Of a stretch of DNA of 64,000 bases, positions 11,494-21,870 are shown piece by piece. Where the stretch lies: assembly GCA_002794785.1 (NCBI GenBank), contig NBBA01000001.1, positions 3,596,001-3,660,000 of the forward strand, given 5' to 3'. This DNA comes from Coniferiporia sulphurascens. Its lineage: Eukaryota > Basidiomycota > Agaricomycetes > Hymenochaetales > Hymenochaetaceae. Under the pieces are notes generated by a model. The model was given only the letters and a program-made list of their open reading frames with translations. It was not told the origin of the DNA and made no database searches. Every line of letters starts with the position of its first letter. The stretch's first letter is position 1. Both the position numbers and the translations under genes were made by a program.

Positions 11494-12065
11494 AAATCAT
11501 GATTTGACGACCTGACTGGCCTTTACCTCCTGTACTTCATGCGTACTGATACTCTCGGCGTACTGCAGTGCTGTCCGACTTGCACTTCCTTCCCCATGCG
11601 ACTCTTTTTATCTAGCCCTTTTCATATTCAGGACTTGTCTATCTGCAGTCTCTTCGTCTCTACGCTGACCGTCTCACTCTCCTACTATCACTTGCTGTCT
11701 TATCTATTAACTACGCCTCTGTCTCCGGCTATTCTTGGGTATAGATCATCACTTCAAGTTTATTCTACGGTTTTCATTTCTTTCGTTTCATTCCTCTGTC
11801 TATTCACGTGTTTCTTTCCAACTACTTGCATAATCACCACTCCATATCGAGAGCACATATTTTCCTTCCTTCACTTATCGTTGGCGATTATTCATTATAC
11901 ATCACACTCCTCGGCCGCTGCTCTGTTGTTACATTGTTGCGTTCTACATTTTCTCCTGCTCCCTACGTAGTAAAAGATCCTAAAACCTTGATGAACCGGC
12001 CTCTCTGCCTCCTCCATATCATAATGTATTATTGTCTAAAAGTACCCCGGAAGGTTTGGATTACT
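11494..12065. other. Convergent 3' intergenic region, pyrimidine-rich
   Basis: These 572 bases lie between the stop of the ankyrin/CCCH gene (plus) and the stop of ADE5,7 (minus). The plus strand is strongly CT-rich from about 11525 to 11970, which creates an open frame at 11539-11970 without any recognisable protein character. It is best read as 3' UTR sequence. Confidence 0.5.
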
Positions 12066-14870
12066 TTATGCCCAAGTATCTAGACCTCTCAGCTCGACGC
12101 CCCCCTGGGCAATGACTTCTCCAATTTCGTAGACAGAGGGCTCACCGCTGTCCGTCAGTACACGAACGACCTCGTCTACGTCCGAGCGTGCTACAATGAG
12201 CACCATACCGATTCCGTTGTTAAACGTGCGGCACATCTCGCGGGGCGACACGTTGCCTTGCACCATAAGGAAGCGGAAGACAGGCGGGAGCGGCCAGCGC
12301 GCCACGTCAACGGTGCACCCGAGGCCCGCGGGGAGTACGCGCGGTATGTTGTCCGTAAAGCCGCCGCCTGTGATGTGCGACAGACCCTTGATACGGCCTG
12401 TATGAATAGCAGGGAGTAAGGTTTTGACGTAAAGACGCGTCGGCGCGAGGAGTGCCTCCCCAAGCATGCGGCCCGCGGACCAAGGGCAGGGCGCGGAGTA
12501 GGAAAGTCCAGATAACTCGACGATTTTGCGGACGAGCGAGAAACCATTGGAGTGGAGACCCGACGACGGGAGGCCAAGGAGGACGTCGCCCGCAGCGATG
12601 TCCGGACGAGGTAAAAGAGCGGAGCGCTCGACTGCGCCGACTGCGAAGCCTGCCAGATCGTAATCTCCTGCGTAACAGCGATATTAAAAAAATTGCGATA
12701 TCGCACAGAACCTGCCCAAAGCTAGATTACCCACCATCGTGATACATGCCAGGCATTTCCGCCGTTTCGCCGCCGATTAGAGCGCATCCCGCTTCGATGC
12801 AGCCATCTGCAATGCTTTTCACGACTTCTGCCGCGACGGACACGTCCAGATGACTGCAAGCATAGTAATCCAAGAAATACAGTGGTTCAGCGCCCTGCAC
12901 GATGAGATCGTTCACCGACATGGCGACAAGATCGATACCTGTCCATTATCGTCAATACCGATGAATGGGAATGAAATATATTGTGCGTTCACTGACCGAC
13001 ATATCGGTGAATACCCGAGTCCATAGCGACACGGAGCTTGGTGCCTACGCCATCTGTTCCGCTAACGAGTATTGGATCCTTGTAATTCAGCGGCTTGAGG
13101 TCGAACGTCCCTCCAAAACCACCAATTGCCGCATCAGACCCAAGCCGCCGAGTGGCTTTGACGAAAGGCTTAATGGCATCAACGAAGGCGTTGCCGGTAT
13201 CAACCGATACACCGGTCGACGCGTAGGTGAGGCTCGGTTTACTGGGACCCGCTTGCCCTGAAAGCGCACTATTGTTGTTGCATAACTAAAACTTCATTGA
13301 TCTGGGGTGAGAAACGTACCGATGCGCGATGTCCTTTCTGTAGGTGGCTCCTTCGAAGGAAACCTTGCCAACAGCTTCGTATGCCAGGTCAACTGCCTCC
13401 TTAACAGAGGATGCAACAGACGAAACTACGAGAACACGCCCTCCGGAAGTGACGACCTTGCCGTCCTTTTCCGTGGTCCCCGCATGGAAAACCTGGACGT
13501 CTGGTAATTTTATTTGTTATTGACGCATGTGGTGTGAACAAACAAAAAATGCACCTGAAGGTATCTCGCCAATATGAATGACCTTCCCCTTGGGATAAGA
13601 GCCGGGATATCCCTGCGAAGCAAGTACGATTGAGGCAGCAAAGCCAGGACGTATCTTCACTTCTACAGAATCCAGTCGGCGCTCCGCGCAAGCCTGTGTA
13701 CTTCTGCATGAGAAAATTAACAGCTAGTCTCGCTCGTAAAACATACTAGCAGAATCGGCGCCAGGTCGCTCTCCAACAGCAGCATAACGGCCTCCGTTTC
13801 GGGATCTCCGAAGCGTACATTATACTCGAGGACCTTAGGTCCCGAGGCGGTGAGCATGAAGCCCGTGAAGAGCATGCCGACGAAGGGGAAGCCCTCGCGG
13901 CGCATGCCATCGATGGTGGGCTGTAGCGTCTCACGCATAATGCGCTCGAAGATCTGAGGTGTCGCCACGGGTGCAGGCGCGTATGCGCCCATCCCGCCGG
14001 TGTTTGGGCCCGTGTCACCCTCGCCGATCCGCTTGTGGTCTTGTGCGGCGGGCAGCGGCACCACGGTGTATCCGTCGGAGAACGCGAGCACAGACAGCTC
14101 AGGTCCCTCCAGGAACTCCTCGACAACGACTTGACTGCCTGTGAGATGCGTAAGCGGGAGTAACGCGTAGCATATAATGAGACAGTGTCGCACGTACCAG
14201 CGTCGCCGAAAACGTTCGAAACCATTATGTCGCGCAGACCCGCGATCGCATCGTCAGTGGTCTCGGGGATGAGTACACCCTTTCCACCAGCAAGTCCAGA
14301 GGCTTTGAGTACGGTCGGGAACCCGCATGTCTTGACGTATTCTACCGCCGCGTCGAATTCTTGCGCAGAGAATGTCCTGTATTCTGCGGTAGGTATGTTG
14401 TGCCGGCGCATGAAATCTTTCGAAAAGGCCTTGGAGCCCTCCATCTGTGCAGCGCGTGCAGAAGGCCCGAAAACGGGGATTCCGACTGTTAAACACGTAT
14501 CAGACGGACTCAGAGTAGCATATAGTCTGCCTACTCACCCTTGCGGAACGCAGACTCGATACCATCCACCAGAGGCTGTTCGGGCCCAGGGACAACGAGC
14601 GTAACCTTACAGAGGAACCTCAGTATTCCCCCCTAATCACGAACACAGGAAAACACAACGCACATTATTTTCTACAGCGAATGCGACGAGAGGTGAAAAG
14701 TCCGGGCTGGTCGAAACGTCGACATTAACAGTCTTCTCGAGCTGGGCCGTGCCGCCGTTCCCCGGTGCAACAAATATGCGCTCGACGATGGGCGATTTTG
14801 AGAGCTTCCATGCGAGGGCGTGCTCGCGCCCACCGCTGCCCACGACAAGGATTATTTGCTGATCAGCCAT
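12066..14870 (-). CDS. ADE5,7: Bifunctional purine enzyme GARS-AIRS (phosphoribosylamine-glycine ligase / phosphoribosylformylglycinamidine cyclo-ligase)
   Basis: This enzyme catalyses steps 2 and 5 of de novo purine synthesis in the cytosol. Nine exons (14870-14664, 14605-14539, 14485-14198, 14138-13747, 13693-13555, 13500-13320, 13241-12997, 12938-12735, 12667-12066) give 774 residues, normal for fungi. The GARS half starts with [15 protein letters not shown], has the ATP-grasp region ([24 protein letters not shown]) and [11 protein letters not shown]. The AIRS half has [23 protein letters not shown] and [12 protein letters not shown]. There is no transformylase domain, as expected in fungi. 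Intron 13694-13746 must use the inner acceptor to keep [14 protein letters not shown]. Intron 13242-13319, in the interdomain linker, is the only frame-keeping choice I found, so the linker sequence there is slightly uncertain. Confidence 0.96.
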
Positions 14871-15125
14871 GAGTGAGTCGGCGTCGAATAAGCAGCCTTC
14901 CGCCAAAAATTTCATGAAGGTACGGCCACATAATAATCAGATATACTATATAAGGACTTCCAACATAGTACCAGATAATACGAGAAGCTATAAAAAGTTA
15001 AAATTAGGGAATAAGTGTGTAGTGTGGTATACATACAATGCAAAGATAAATGCCGTTGGAGATATACATAGGTTGTGGAAAATGCATGAAAGAAGATAAA
15101 GGACGTGGTGAAAAAAGGCATATTC

Positions 15126-16818
15126 TCATCGGCCGATGTTCAAGTCTCTTAGATTTTCGCCTGCCCCATCGACGATCCGTTCTTCATCCCCTGCCGCCCT
15201 CTTGAGACCGCCAGCCAATCGTGGTATAGGTCGTAGGATAGGGCTTCCCAGAATCATGGACGCCCTTACTGTTGGAGAAGAGACGACAGACGAAGAAGAA
15301 CCGGACCTGTGATGGCCATTTCCGGCTGAAGTCTGAAGTGGCACGGAAAAGCCACCGCCATTTCCATAGAAATACCCAGACGCGCTATGTGCGATTGTTG
15401 GAGAGGATGTGGCAGAGTTTGCCTGGGACTGGCTGAACGATTTCCGGGGCTTGAGGATAGGAGAGCGTGGAATGACGATGGGCGAAACGAGTAACTCTCT
15501 TTCCTTCAAATATGAAATCGACGGGGAGACAGCTCGACGCTTGGACGAGGGGGCATATGGATCAAAACGGTCCTCGTCTTGGGGGAAGTCAGTATCATAA
15601 TCGGTAACAAACTTGTCCAACGTACATTTTCTCTTTGCAGTTCGAACAGCGCTGACGGAGATTGGAGGAGGAGTATGCCGCCACTGCATAGGTGGCACGC
15701 CACTTGCGATCAATGCGGGTGAACCGATCGCGTACATAGGCTGGTGCAACTATTAGGCTTGAGGCAGTCCATGCAACTAATATTGCACTTACCACATCAA
15801 TGTCCATTACATTTCCAGGGCTTTCCGAAATACCCCTGGTGCCCGCAGTGTCCTCTGTTGTCTCGATACCATGTACCGGAGTAGAAGGTTTCGTAATATT
15901 AATTGGCTCACTCGCTCCCTGTACCTTGTGCCCAAAGAGTATCGGTGGAAGCGCCTCGCTCTCATTATCCTCGTCGTCACTGGGGGTCTCTTCTCTCTGG
16001 AGTTCTTCATCACCGCCCGCCTCTTCAGGGTACCGACCTCTGTCCGACGCGGCGCGGGTAGAGCGACTGTACCCCAAGCCCGGAGGTAAATCCGAGAAGG
16101 AGGCCAAGAGACGCTGAAATTGCGCCTCGGACTTGACCTCGCTGTCTTCTGGGCGGGCTTCACTTCGGAGGGTAAGGAGACGTGCGGGTCTGGGCTGTAA
16201 ACCAAATGAAAGTCAGAACAGGTGGCATTAACTCGGATGCAATTAACTTACAGGACACGATAAGCGCCTAGCCACTTGTGACGGGCCTGGTGCATCCTGT
16301 ATGTCGGCCGAGGGCTTCAGTGCAGAGGCGGGGCTCGCAGAGCGTGAGACGTCCATCGGCGACGATTTCGGTCTCTCTGCGACCTCGTCCATGCGTGGGT
16401 ACTCGGGGCGTGGTGGGGGCGTGGGGATGCCCGTAATGTCGGACTCGCTCGACGGCGAGGAGCTGTCCGTCGTCATCCTGTCTTTGTCACGGAAATCGCT
16501 CCCCGGGTCACCGCCAGCACCGCGAACCCTGCCCTTTGGTTTTCGAGGGGGCAGGACGGTGAAGGAGGTTGCGAGCGGCGAATTCATCCGCGAGTCCGCG
16601 AGGTACCAGCTGTGTACTGTCGGTCGTTGCATACGCTTCATAAGCGGGGCTGAGTCGTCGCTGGATTGTCCCGATACGGGTCCTTGGGCAGAGCCTTGGG
16701 TCGAAAGCAATGATGTTGCAGAGGTCGAGGAGGAGAGGGCAAAGTCGGACAGAGATGTCGAGAGTGAGGGGCGGACGACGAGCGGGTCTACCATCGGCCG
16801 GTCGTGTGATGACGACAT
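15126..16818 (-). CDS. Unknown Ser/Pro-rich protein
   Basis: Three exons (16818-16252, 16194-15793, 15740-15126) with 57- and 52-base introns give 527 residues. I do not recognise the family. The N-terminus is Ser-rich (SLSDFALSSSTSATSLLS), with many SP/TP dipeptides (PTPPPRPEYPR; PSTPVHG) typical of proline-directed phosphorylation. The middle has an acidic patch (DEELQREETPSDDEDNESEA). The C-terminal third holds a more ordered basic stretch (AKRKCTLDKFVTDYDTDF, then FDPYAPSSKRRAVSPS) that could be a nuclear localisation signal, plus ASPILRP-like SP repeats. This layout resembles a nuclear regulator, but that is only an impression. The neighbour on each side is a metabolic enzyme on the same strand. 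Confidence 0.82.
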
Positions 16819-17181
16819 TGGTGTGTGGGCGGGCAGGATGGGCGATTAGGTGCACTTGTGCGAGCTGCGTCGTCTTCGTCGTTGTCGTGGGGAGAACGGA
16901 GGGGAAGGGAAGCTCTGAGGCAGGCTCGTGGCCATCGGATTTGTGGCTTCGCGGAATCGCGGGCATATAGTGGCGTCGCCAGCACCATAAACTCGCATAT
17001 GGGCGCGGCTGCCTTTCCGGGCTCCTGCATTAATGCGGTACAAATGCAGTATTATTGTATTATGTTCCCCGTCGCAATATCCCCAAAGTAGTAACTATTA
17101 CGACTAGACTAGTCCCCACAATCCCCGCGTGCTTAAAGTATATATAAAAATGTATAAGTCTGTTTCAAAAAGAGCTCTCCT
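16819..17181. other. Intergenic region, promoter of the Ser/Pro-rich gene
   Basis: These 363 bases separate two minus-strand genes. The half next to 16819 is GC-rich; the half near 17100-17160 is AT-rich. I see no gene or repeat. Confidence 0.45.
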
Positions 17182-17974
17182 TCAGAGGCCCTCCGCAACA
17201 AACTCATAAGCAGTGTATGCGGAGGAGAGGATCAGGCCTGGTACAAAGAATGAGCGGGTGTCGGAATACGTAAGGAGACTGGAAGAGTACTAACCGACCA
17301 TGGCCATCGATCCAACGCTGCCTAGAGAGCGCTGTGTGACGCGAAATCAGCCAAAGCTCGTCATGCACACCAGTAAGCATGGGCCTACCTTGGCGGGATT
17401 ACCGGTGGAGTATCCTATCGTATAAAGCACCCTACCGACAACCCAGGCGCTGCCGAGACCGGCCGCAACAAGGGGGTACCTCAGGCCTGTCAACAGGACG
17501 CTAGAAATAGCTGTTATAATGATTTCCTATAAATCGCGATGCCCACACTTACGCGAGAATCATATGAGGAGTAGCCTCAAGGGTGTTTTGGTGTGCACCT
17601 GGGATCCGCCTTTATTCAGGTGAATGATAACGCTGCGACATAAAACTCACGTTGAGTGCAGTTGAAGACCAAGGCCGCTTTGGACGCCGCAGCCTCAGAT
17701 TTTTCGGCGTACACTTAAGAGCAGGTAGGTCGTTAGGGTGATAGCATACACAGAAAAACTCGATTATATGCGTACATTGGGGGTACTCGACGCCGGCCTT
17801 TTTGCGAGCGTTGCTAACTTTGACCATCTGCCAGGCGTTGAGGAACATGGTCGACGCAGCCGCGGCGAGGACATATGAGTAGCTGTAACGAGGAACACAG
17901 GTCAGCGAACGGGGTCTGCCGAGAGCAGAGGAGAGGCCCGACGCGTACCCTTGGGGTACCTCGATGGAAGGCAT
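17182..17974 (-). CDS. MAPEG family microsomal glutathione S-transferase (MGST3-like)
   Basis: This family of small four-helix membrane proteins in the ER conjugates glutathione or reduces lipid hydroperoxides. Seven small exons (17974-17949, 17882-17776, 17713-17651, 17598-17553, 17500-17389, 17331-17295, 17237-17182) give 148 residues, the family size. Hallmarks are NARKKAGVEYPQLYAE, the signature FNCTQRAHQNTLEATPH, and GLGSAWVVGRVLYTIGYSTG. Hydrophobic segments occur at YSYVLAAAASTMFLNAW, MILAVLLTGL and LILSSAYTAYEF. Coding density is low because introns (52-71 bases) make up almost half of the gene, so single-frame ORF calling misses it. It diverges from RRB1 over 538 bases. Confidence 0.93.
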
Positions 17975-18512
17975 ATTGTCTGATAGAGTATGAGGGACGG
18001 GGCGAGTAGAGCTGATAGTGAGAGGAAGGGGAATACGAGGAGACTTTATAGGTGTAGGTGTTAGCGGGGACAACGCGTCGTGGAGGCTGCCGACAGCAGG
18101 GAACGCATACGTGAGCTTCGCCGACGCGTGCGTGTATGCACATTCCCACGATACGCGACAACCGCTCAGGCTCAGGCGTTTCCCTCGCAGGGCATCGTTC
18201 GGCCACAGATCCTCCGCATTTGCTGCACCGATGTCGTTCAGAAGGGAAGAGGCAACGCCGCTGTCTGCAGCCCTGTCTTCTCTCCTTCTCCTCCAAGGCC
18301 ACAACTCTCCTGGGACGGCGAGCGTACGTTCTGCTCAATGGGACACGTCAGCAGCCGCGCCAATTAGTAAGCTCTGCATGCGCTCTGCTTACCTAGCTCT
18401 GATTACCCAGCACACGCTTGGTAACCGTCATCGTAATTCCCTTTACCCGTGGGAACTCTTATGCGTCCCTCGTTTTTCCAGACACAATTTTTTTTTTAAT
18501 TAACTAGCATAC
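17975..18512. promoter_or_regulatory. Divergent promoter region between MGST and RRB1
   Basis: The 538 bases hold no gene. A T-tract followed by TTAATTAACTAG lies at 18488-18508, just before the RRB1 ATG. The inner part is GC-rich and yields spurious open frames on both strands. Confidence 0.45.
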
Positions 18513-20256
18513 ATGGCTAAACGCTCCGCGACAGAGCTGCAGTCCGTCTCAAACGATGGCCAGTCCTTCTCCAAGGTTTCCTCCGCCGGTCCTCGCAGGC
18601 AGAGCGCCGTAGACACCTCCCAGATGGGCGAGTTCGAGGACGCCTGGGAGGACGAGATCGAGAGCGATGAAGATGTCCTCCAGGCTCGCGCCGACGGCGA
18701 GGGCGTAGACGACGACGAGGAAGGTGAGCCCCGCTTTTTCGGCGAGCCCATGGCTTATGCCGATTGTACCATACAGGCATGGACGTAGACCAGGTCCTCC
18801 CGCCCATCGAAGAGTCCGAAGAGCAACAGCCTACTCGGAAGGACGTCTTCATACCAGGCACCCACGTCCTCGGGAAGGATGAGATCCTCGAGCCAGATGA
18901 CTCTGTATATGAGATGCGCCACTCTATGAACGTCAACTGGCCTTGTCTCTCCTTCGACGTGCTGAGGGATAACCTGGGCGATGAGCGCCAGCGATACCCC
19001 ACAACCGCATATATCGTCGCCGGAACCCAGGCAGATGTCGCAAAAAATAACGAGCTGTCCGTTTACAAAATGACCTCGCTGCATCGGACACAAAAGGACG
19101 GCGGTACGTGACGTTGAGCCTCTCTCTGGAAGAGGCGCGTTTCGATCTCGCGACTCTTTTTTTTTTGCAGACGACTCGGACTCAGACGATGATGAAGACG
19201 ACGATGACGACAATCTCGATGAGGACGCTGTCCTCGAGCACCGCTCCGTGCCACACCTCGGAAGTGTAAACCGTGTCCGTGCACAGCCCTTACCGCGATC
19301 GACGCCCCTACTTCCCGTCTCCTCGCCATACTACGTCGCGTCATGGGCAGAAACCGGTAAGGTGCACGTTTGGGACGTCCGGCCCCTCATCGAGTCTCTC
19401 GACGTACCCGGATACATTCTTGATAAAAAGCGGGTGAATACCCCAGCATATACTATGAACGCCCACGGCCGAACCGAAGGCTTTGCAATGGACTGGGCGG
19501 CCGATAGCGAAAATTCCGCAGCGCTGCGGCTGCTTACAGGAGACATTCATTCAAAAATATTCCTTACAACGACTGCGCAGGCCGGATTTGTTACGCAATC
19601 GCAACCTTACACCTCGCATACATCCAGCGTGGAGGACCTGCAATGGAGCCCCGCGGAGCCAACTGTGTTTGCTTCGTGCTCCGCTGATCAGAGTATACGC
19701 ATATGGGATATCAGGGTAAAAGGGCGGAAGAACGCATTAGCTGTGACATCGGCGCACGAGAGCGACGTTAATGTAATCAGCTGGAACAAGGGGACGTCAT
19801 ATTTACTACTGTCCGGTGGGGACGAAGGCGGAATCAAGACGTGGGATTTACGCAATTTCTCAAAGTGAGCATGCTACGCATGTTTGTGCTTCCCGTTAAA
19901 GTGCTCATGATCTCGGTTCCTTATCTTTTAGTGCGTCCCCTTCGCCAGTCGCATCATTTACGTGGCATAAGGCTCCTATCACAGCCATTGAATGGCACCC
20001 GTCTGAGGATTCGATATTCGCGGCCTCCGGTGCGGACGACCAGCTCACGCTCTGGGACCTGTCTGTTGAGCAGGATGATGACGAGAGCGGTGCTGCAATG
20101 GAGGATGGCACCCAGGAGAATGTGCCATCACAATTGCTTTTCGTCCACCAAGGCCAGAAGGACGTCAAGGAGGTGCACTGGCACCCGCAGATCCCTGGAG
20201 CAGTCATCAGCACCGCGTTGGACGGCTTCAACATCTTTAAAACCATTTCAGTGTAG
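18513..20256 (+). CDS. RRB1: Glutamate-rich WD-repeat protein, ribosomal protein L3 chaperone
   Basis: Rrb1/GRWD1 escorts ribosomal protein L3 into nuclear pre-60S assembly. Exons 18513-18723, 18777-19103, 19171-19864 and 19932-20256 give 518 residues. The N-terminus is acidic ([16 protein letters not shown]) and followed by the family-specific [18 protein letters not shown] second acidic insertion ([17 protein letters not shown]) begins exactly at an exon start. At least five WD repeats follow, for example [47 protein letters not shown] and [16 protein letters not shown]. It ends 97 bases from the convergent PA28 gene. Confidence 0.96.
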
Positions 20257-20353
20257 AGTCTGTATATCGTTACATGCAATAATGCAGCGTATATGTGTAA
20301 TCTTGACAGCGGGAAACAATGTATTAGAATGTTGGGGAGAGCACACAGTGCTG

Positions 20354-21606
20354 TCAGTAGAGTGCGGCGGAGTTGTTGCCTTTTGGTGCACGAATCTGGA
20401 AAATGAAAGGCATTCAATGGGTGGACGCGGATATACTATCTGGGGGCAGTTAAACTTGCCTTCGCGATATTTTTCTGGAAAATATTTGTCATGACGGCGT
20501 ATATACTACGAAGGTCGAACAGATTCGCTCGTGCAGAGTACAGCATCTTTTCATCATGCTCTTTAAGGGCAAGCTGGAACAGTCTTGAGTTGACACGAGT
20601 AGTTTGTGATGGTAAGAAATTTACCGTATAATCCTCGACGTTTGGGTACTTTATTAATTTAGAACAGATCTTTGCTCGGTTCAGGTGGTGTAGCCGGACC
20701 GAGTCTCTCAAGTTATAAGCACTTTGCTGGCAGCGGTTTAATTCTGCCAGCGCCTCTACATTTGAAATGTCAGACAATTATCACCATTCATATTTCTATT
20801 CCTACTTACCTTCCTGGACGGCAACTCCGAAGTTGTCTCCGCTGTTCATTATGTCAGGGAGAGTTTCTGAGAGGTAGCAAGGACCTACTCTTCGATCCTG
20901 CGAGGAGAGTCGGCAATCAGAGGGCACTCTCAAAGCACGATAGCAAGCGACCTACTTTGGCATTGTTGAGTTGACCCACATCGATACCTCGTCCTTTATA
21001 ATTTCAACCTCACTAGTTCTGAGACAGAGTCGTCACTTGTGACTTACGCAAAGCAATGCTAGCTCCTCGCATTCCTTTTTGATGGACGCATGGACTTTCT
21101 CAATGTGTTTATTCGCATGTACGTGTTCAGTGTAGTGTGCGCCCTCTGCGGCGTTCACAATCGCTATTCCATCCGCAGTCTTTCGCTTCTTTGATTCTTG
21201 GCGTTGTTCTCTGGATGGGTCAGGGTACACGGTCGCGTCTGTCGACGACGACGCGTGTGCAAGGTGAAACGGAGATGAGGGGTCCGAAGACGCGTCTATA
21301 AGGTCCTGCAAGTCTCTAGAGAGGTTGTGATTATCTGGGTTTGCAAAGGCAAGTAGTACAAAGCGAGCATACAATATCTACAGGAAGCAATGAATACGAG
21401 GATATACTGCATGAACGCTGCTATGGGCGCACCTTCTGGGGGAAAACATTAAAGACAATATTCTGTGCGCTGGCCGCGACCTTTTCTTGGAACGCCTGAG
21501 AGAGTGAGCGCGCAACACGTACTGGGTCAGGGTGACAAGGTCAGGAAGCAGACTCGGGGGAAAAACAGACTTCGAGCTTCGCTGCGAGTTCCGGGTTTGT
21601 CGACAT
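20354..21606 (-). CDS. PA28/REG-type proteasome activator subunit
   Basis: PA28 forms an 11S ring that opens the 20S proteasome gate without ATP. Nine exons (21606-21571, 21495-21433, 21377-21048, 20993-20956, 20897-20889, 20841-20810, 20755-20625, 20573-20460, 20395-20354) give 264 residues. The first helix reads KVAASAQNIVFNVFPQKILYARF. A low-complexity linker ending in SKKRKTADG is a likely nuclear signal. The core is HIEKVHASIKKECEELALLC, then STMPKIEDGDNFGVAVQEE, which includes the activation loop. Helices 3-4 contain KICSKLIKYPNVEDYT. The C-terminus IRAPKGNNSAALY matches the proteasome-binding tail of PA28gamma. Two oddities: a 9-base microexon encoding the loop residues IED, and a final GC-AG intron (20459-20396, AAG|GCAAGT). 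Skipping the intron would end the protein at KASLTAPR and lose the tail. Confidence 0.93.
20396..20459 (-). other. GC-AG intron (last intron of PA28)
   Basis: The donor is AAG|GCAAGT, the standard GC-donor context, and the acceptor is TTTCCAG. Removal gives the conserved PA28 C-terminus; retention gives a stop after eight codons. Confidence 0.88.
20889..20897 (-). other. 9-base microexon of the PA28 gene
   Basis: The microexon GATCGAAGA is flanked by AG (intron 20955-20898) and GT (intron 20888-20842). With two bases from the previous exon and one from the next it encodes K-I-E-D, the conserved start of the activation loop IEDGDNFG. Without it the frame is kept, but the loop loses three residues. 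Confidence 0.85.
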
Positions 21607-21870
21607 GACGGTCTGGTTCAAGCAAGGTATTGTGGACTGTCTCGGGCCTGTGCCTATTTATGCCCAGACGCGGTAAAGCTGCGGTAACTAAGTAATAGAG
21701 ACGCGTGAAGTTGCCGCAAAGGCTTGAATCCTGAATTAATTTCATGAAGACGCGCTGTGCGTGACCCAGCGTGGCTGAGACATTAGTCAGCATATTCCCC
21801 TTCCAAACCTCCGAACTTGAAATCCAGTCTCAAATATCTGGCTCACGGAGCCGCTCTCCTCGACGTCCAC
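21607..21870. promoter_or_regulatory. Divergent promoter of PA28 and TAF1
   Basis: A 264-base interval separates two start codons in opposite directions. No gene is supported in it. An open frame on the minus strand (21793-21527) overlaps PA28 exon 1 in another frame and looks spurious. Confidence 0.5.

Noticed and set aside
11539..11970. Open frame of 143 codons downstream of the ankyrin/CCCH gene
   Set aside because: Pyrimidine-rich composition gives Leu/Ser/Phe/Tyr runs; no start context or family match. Read as 3' UTR.
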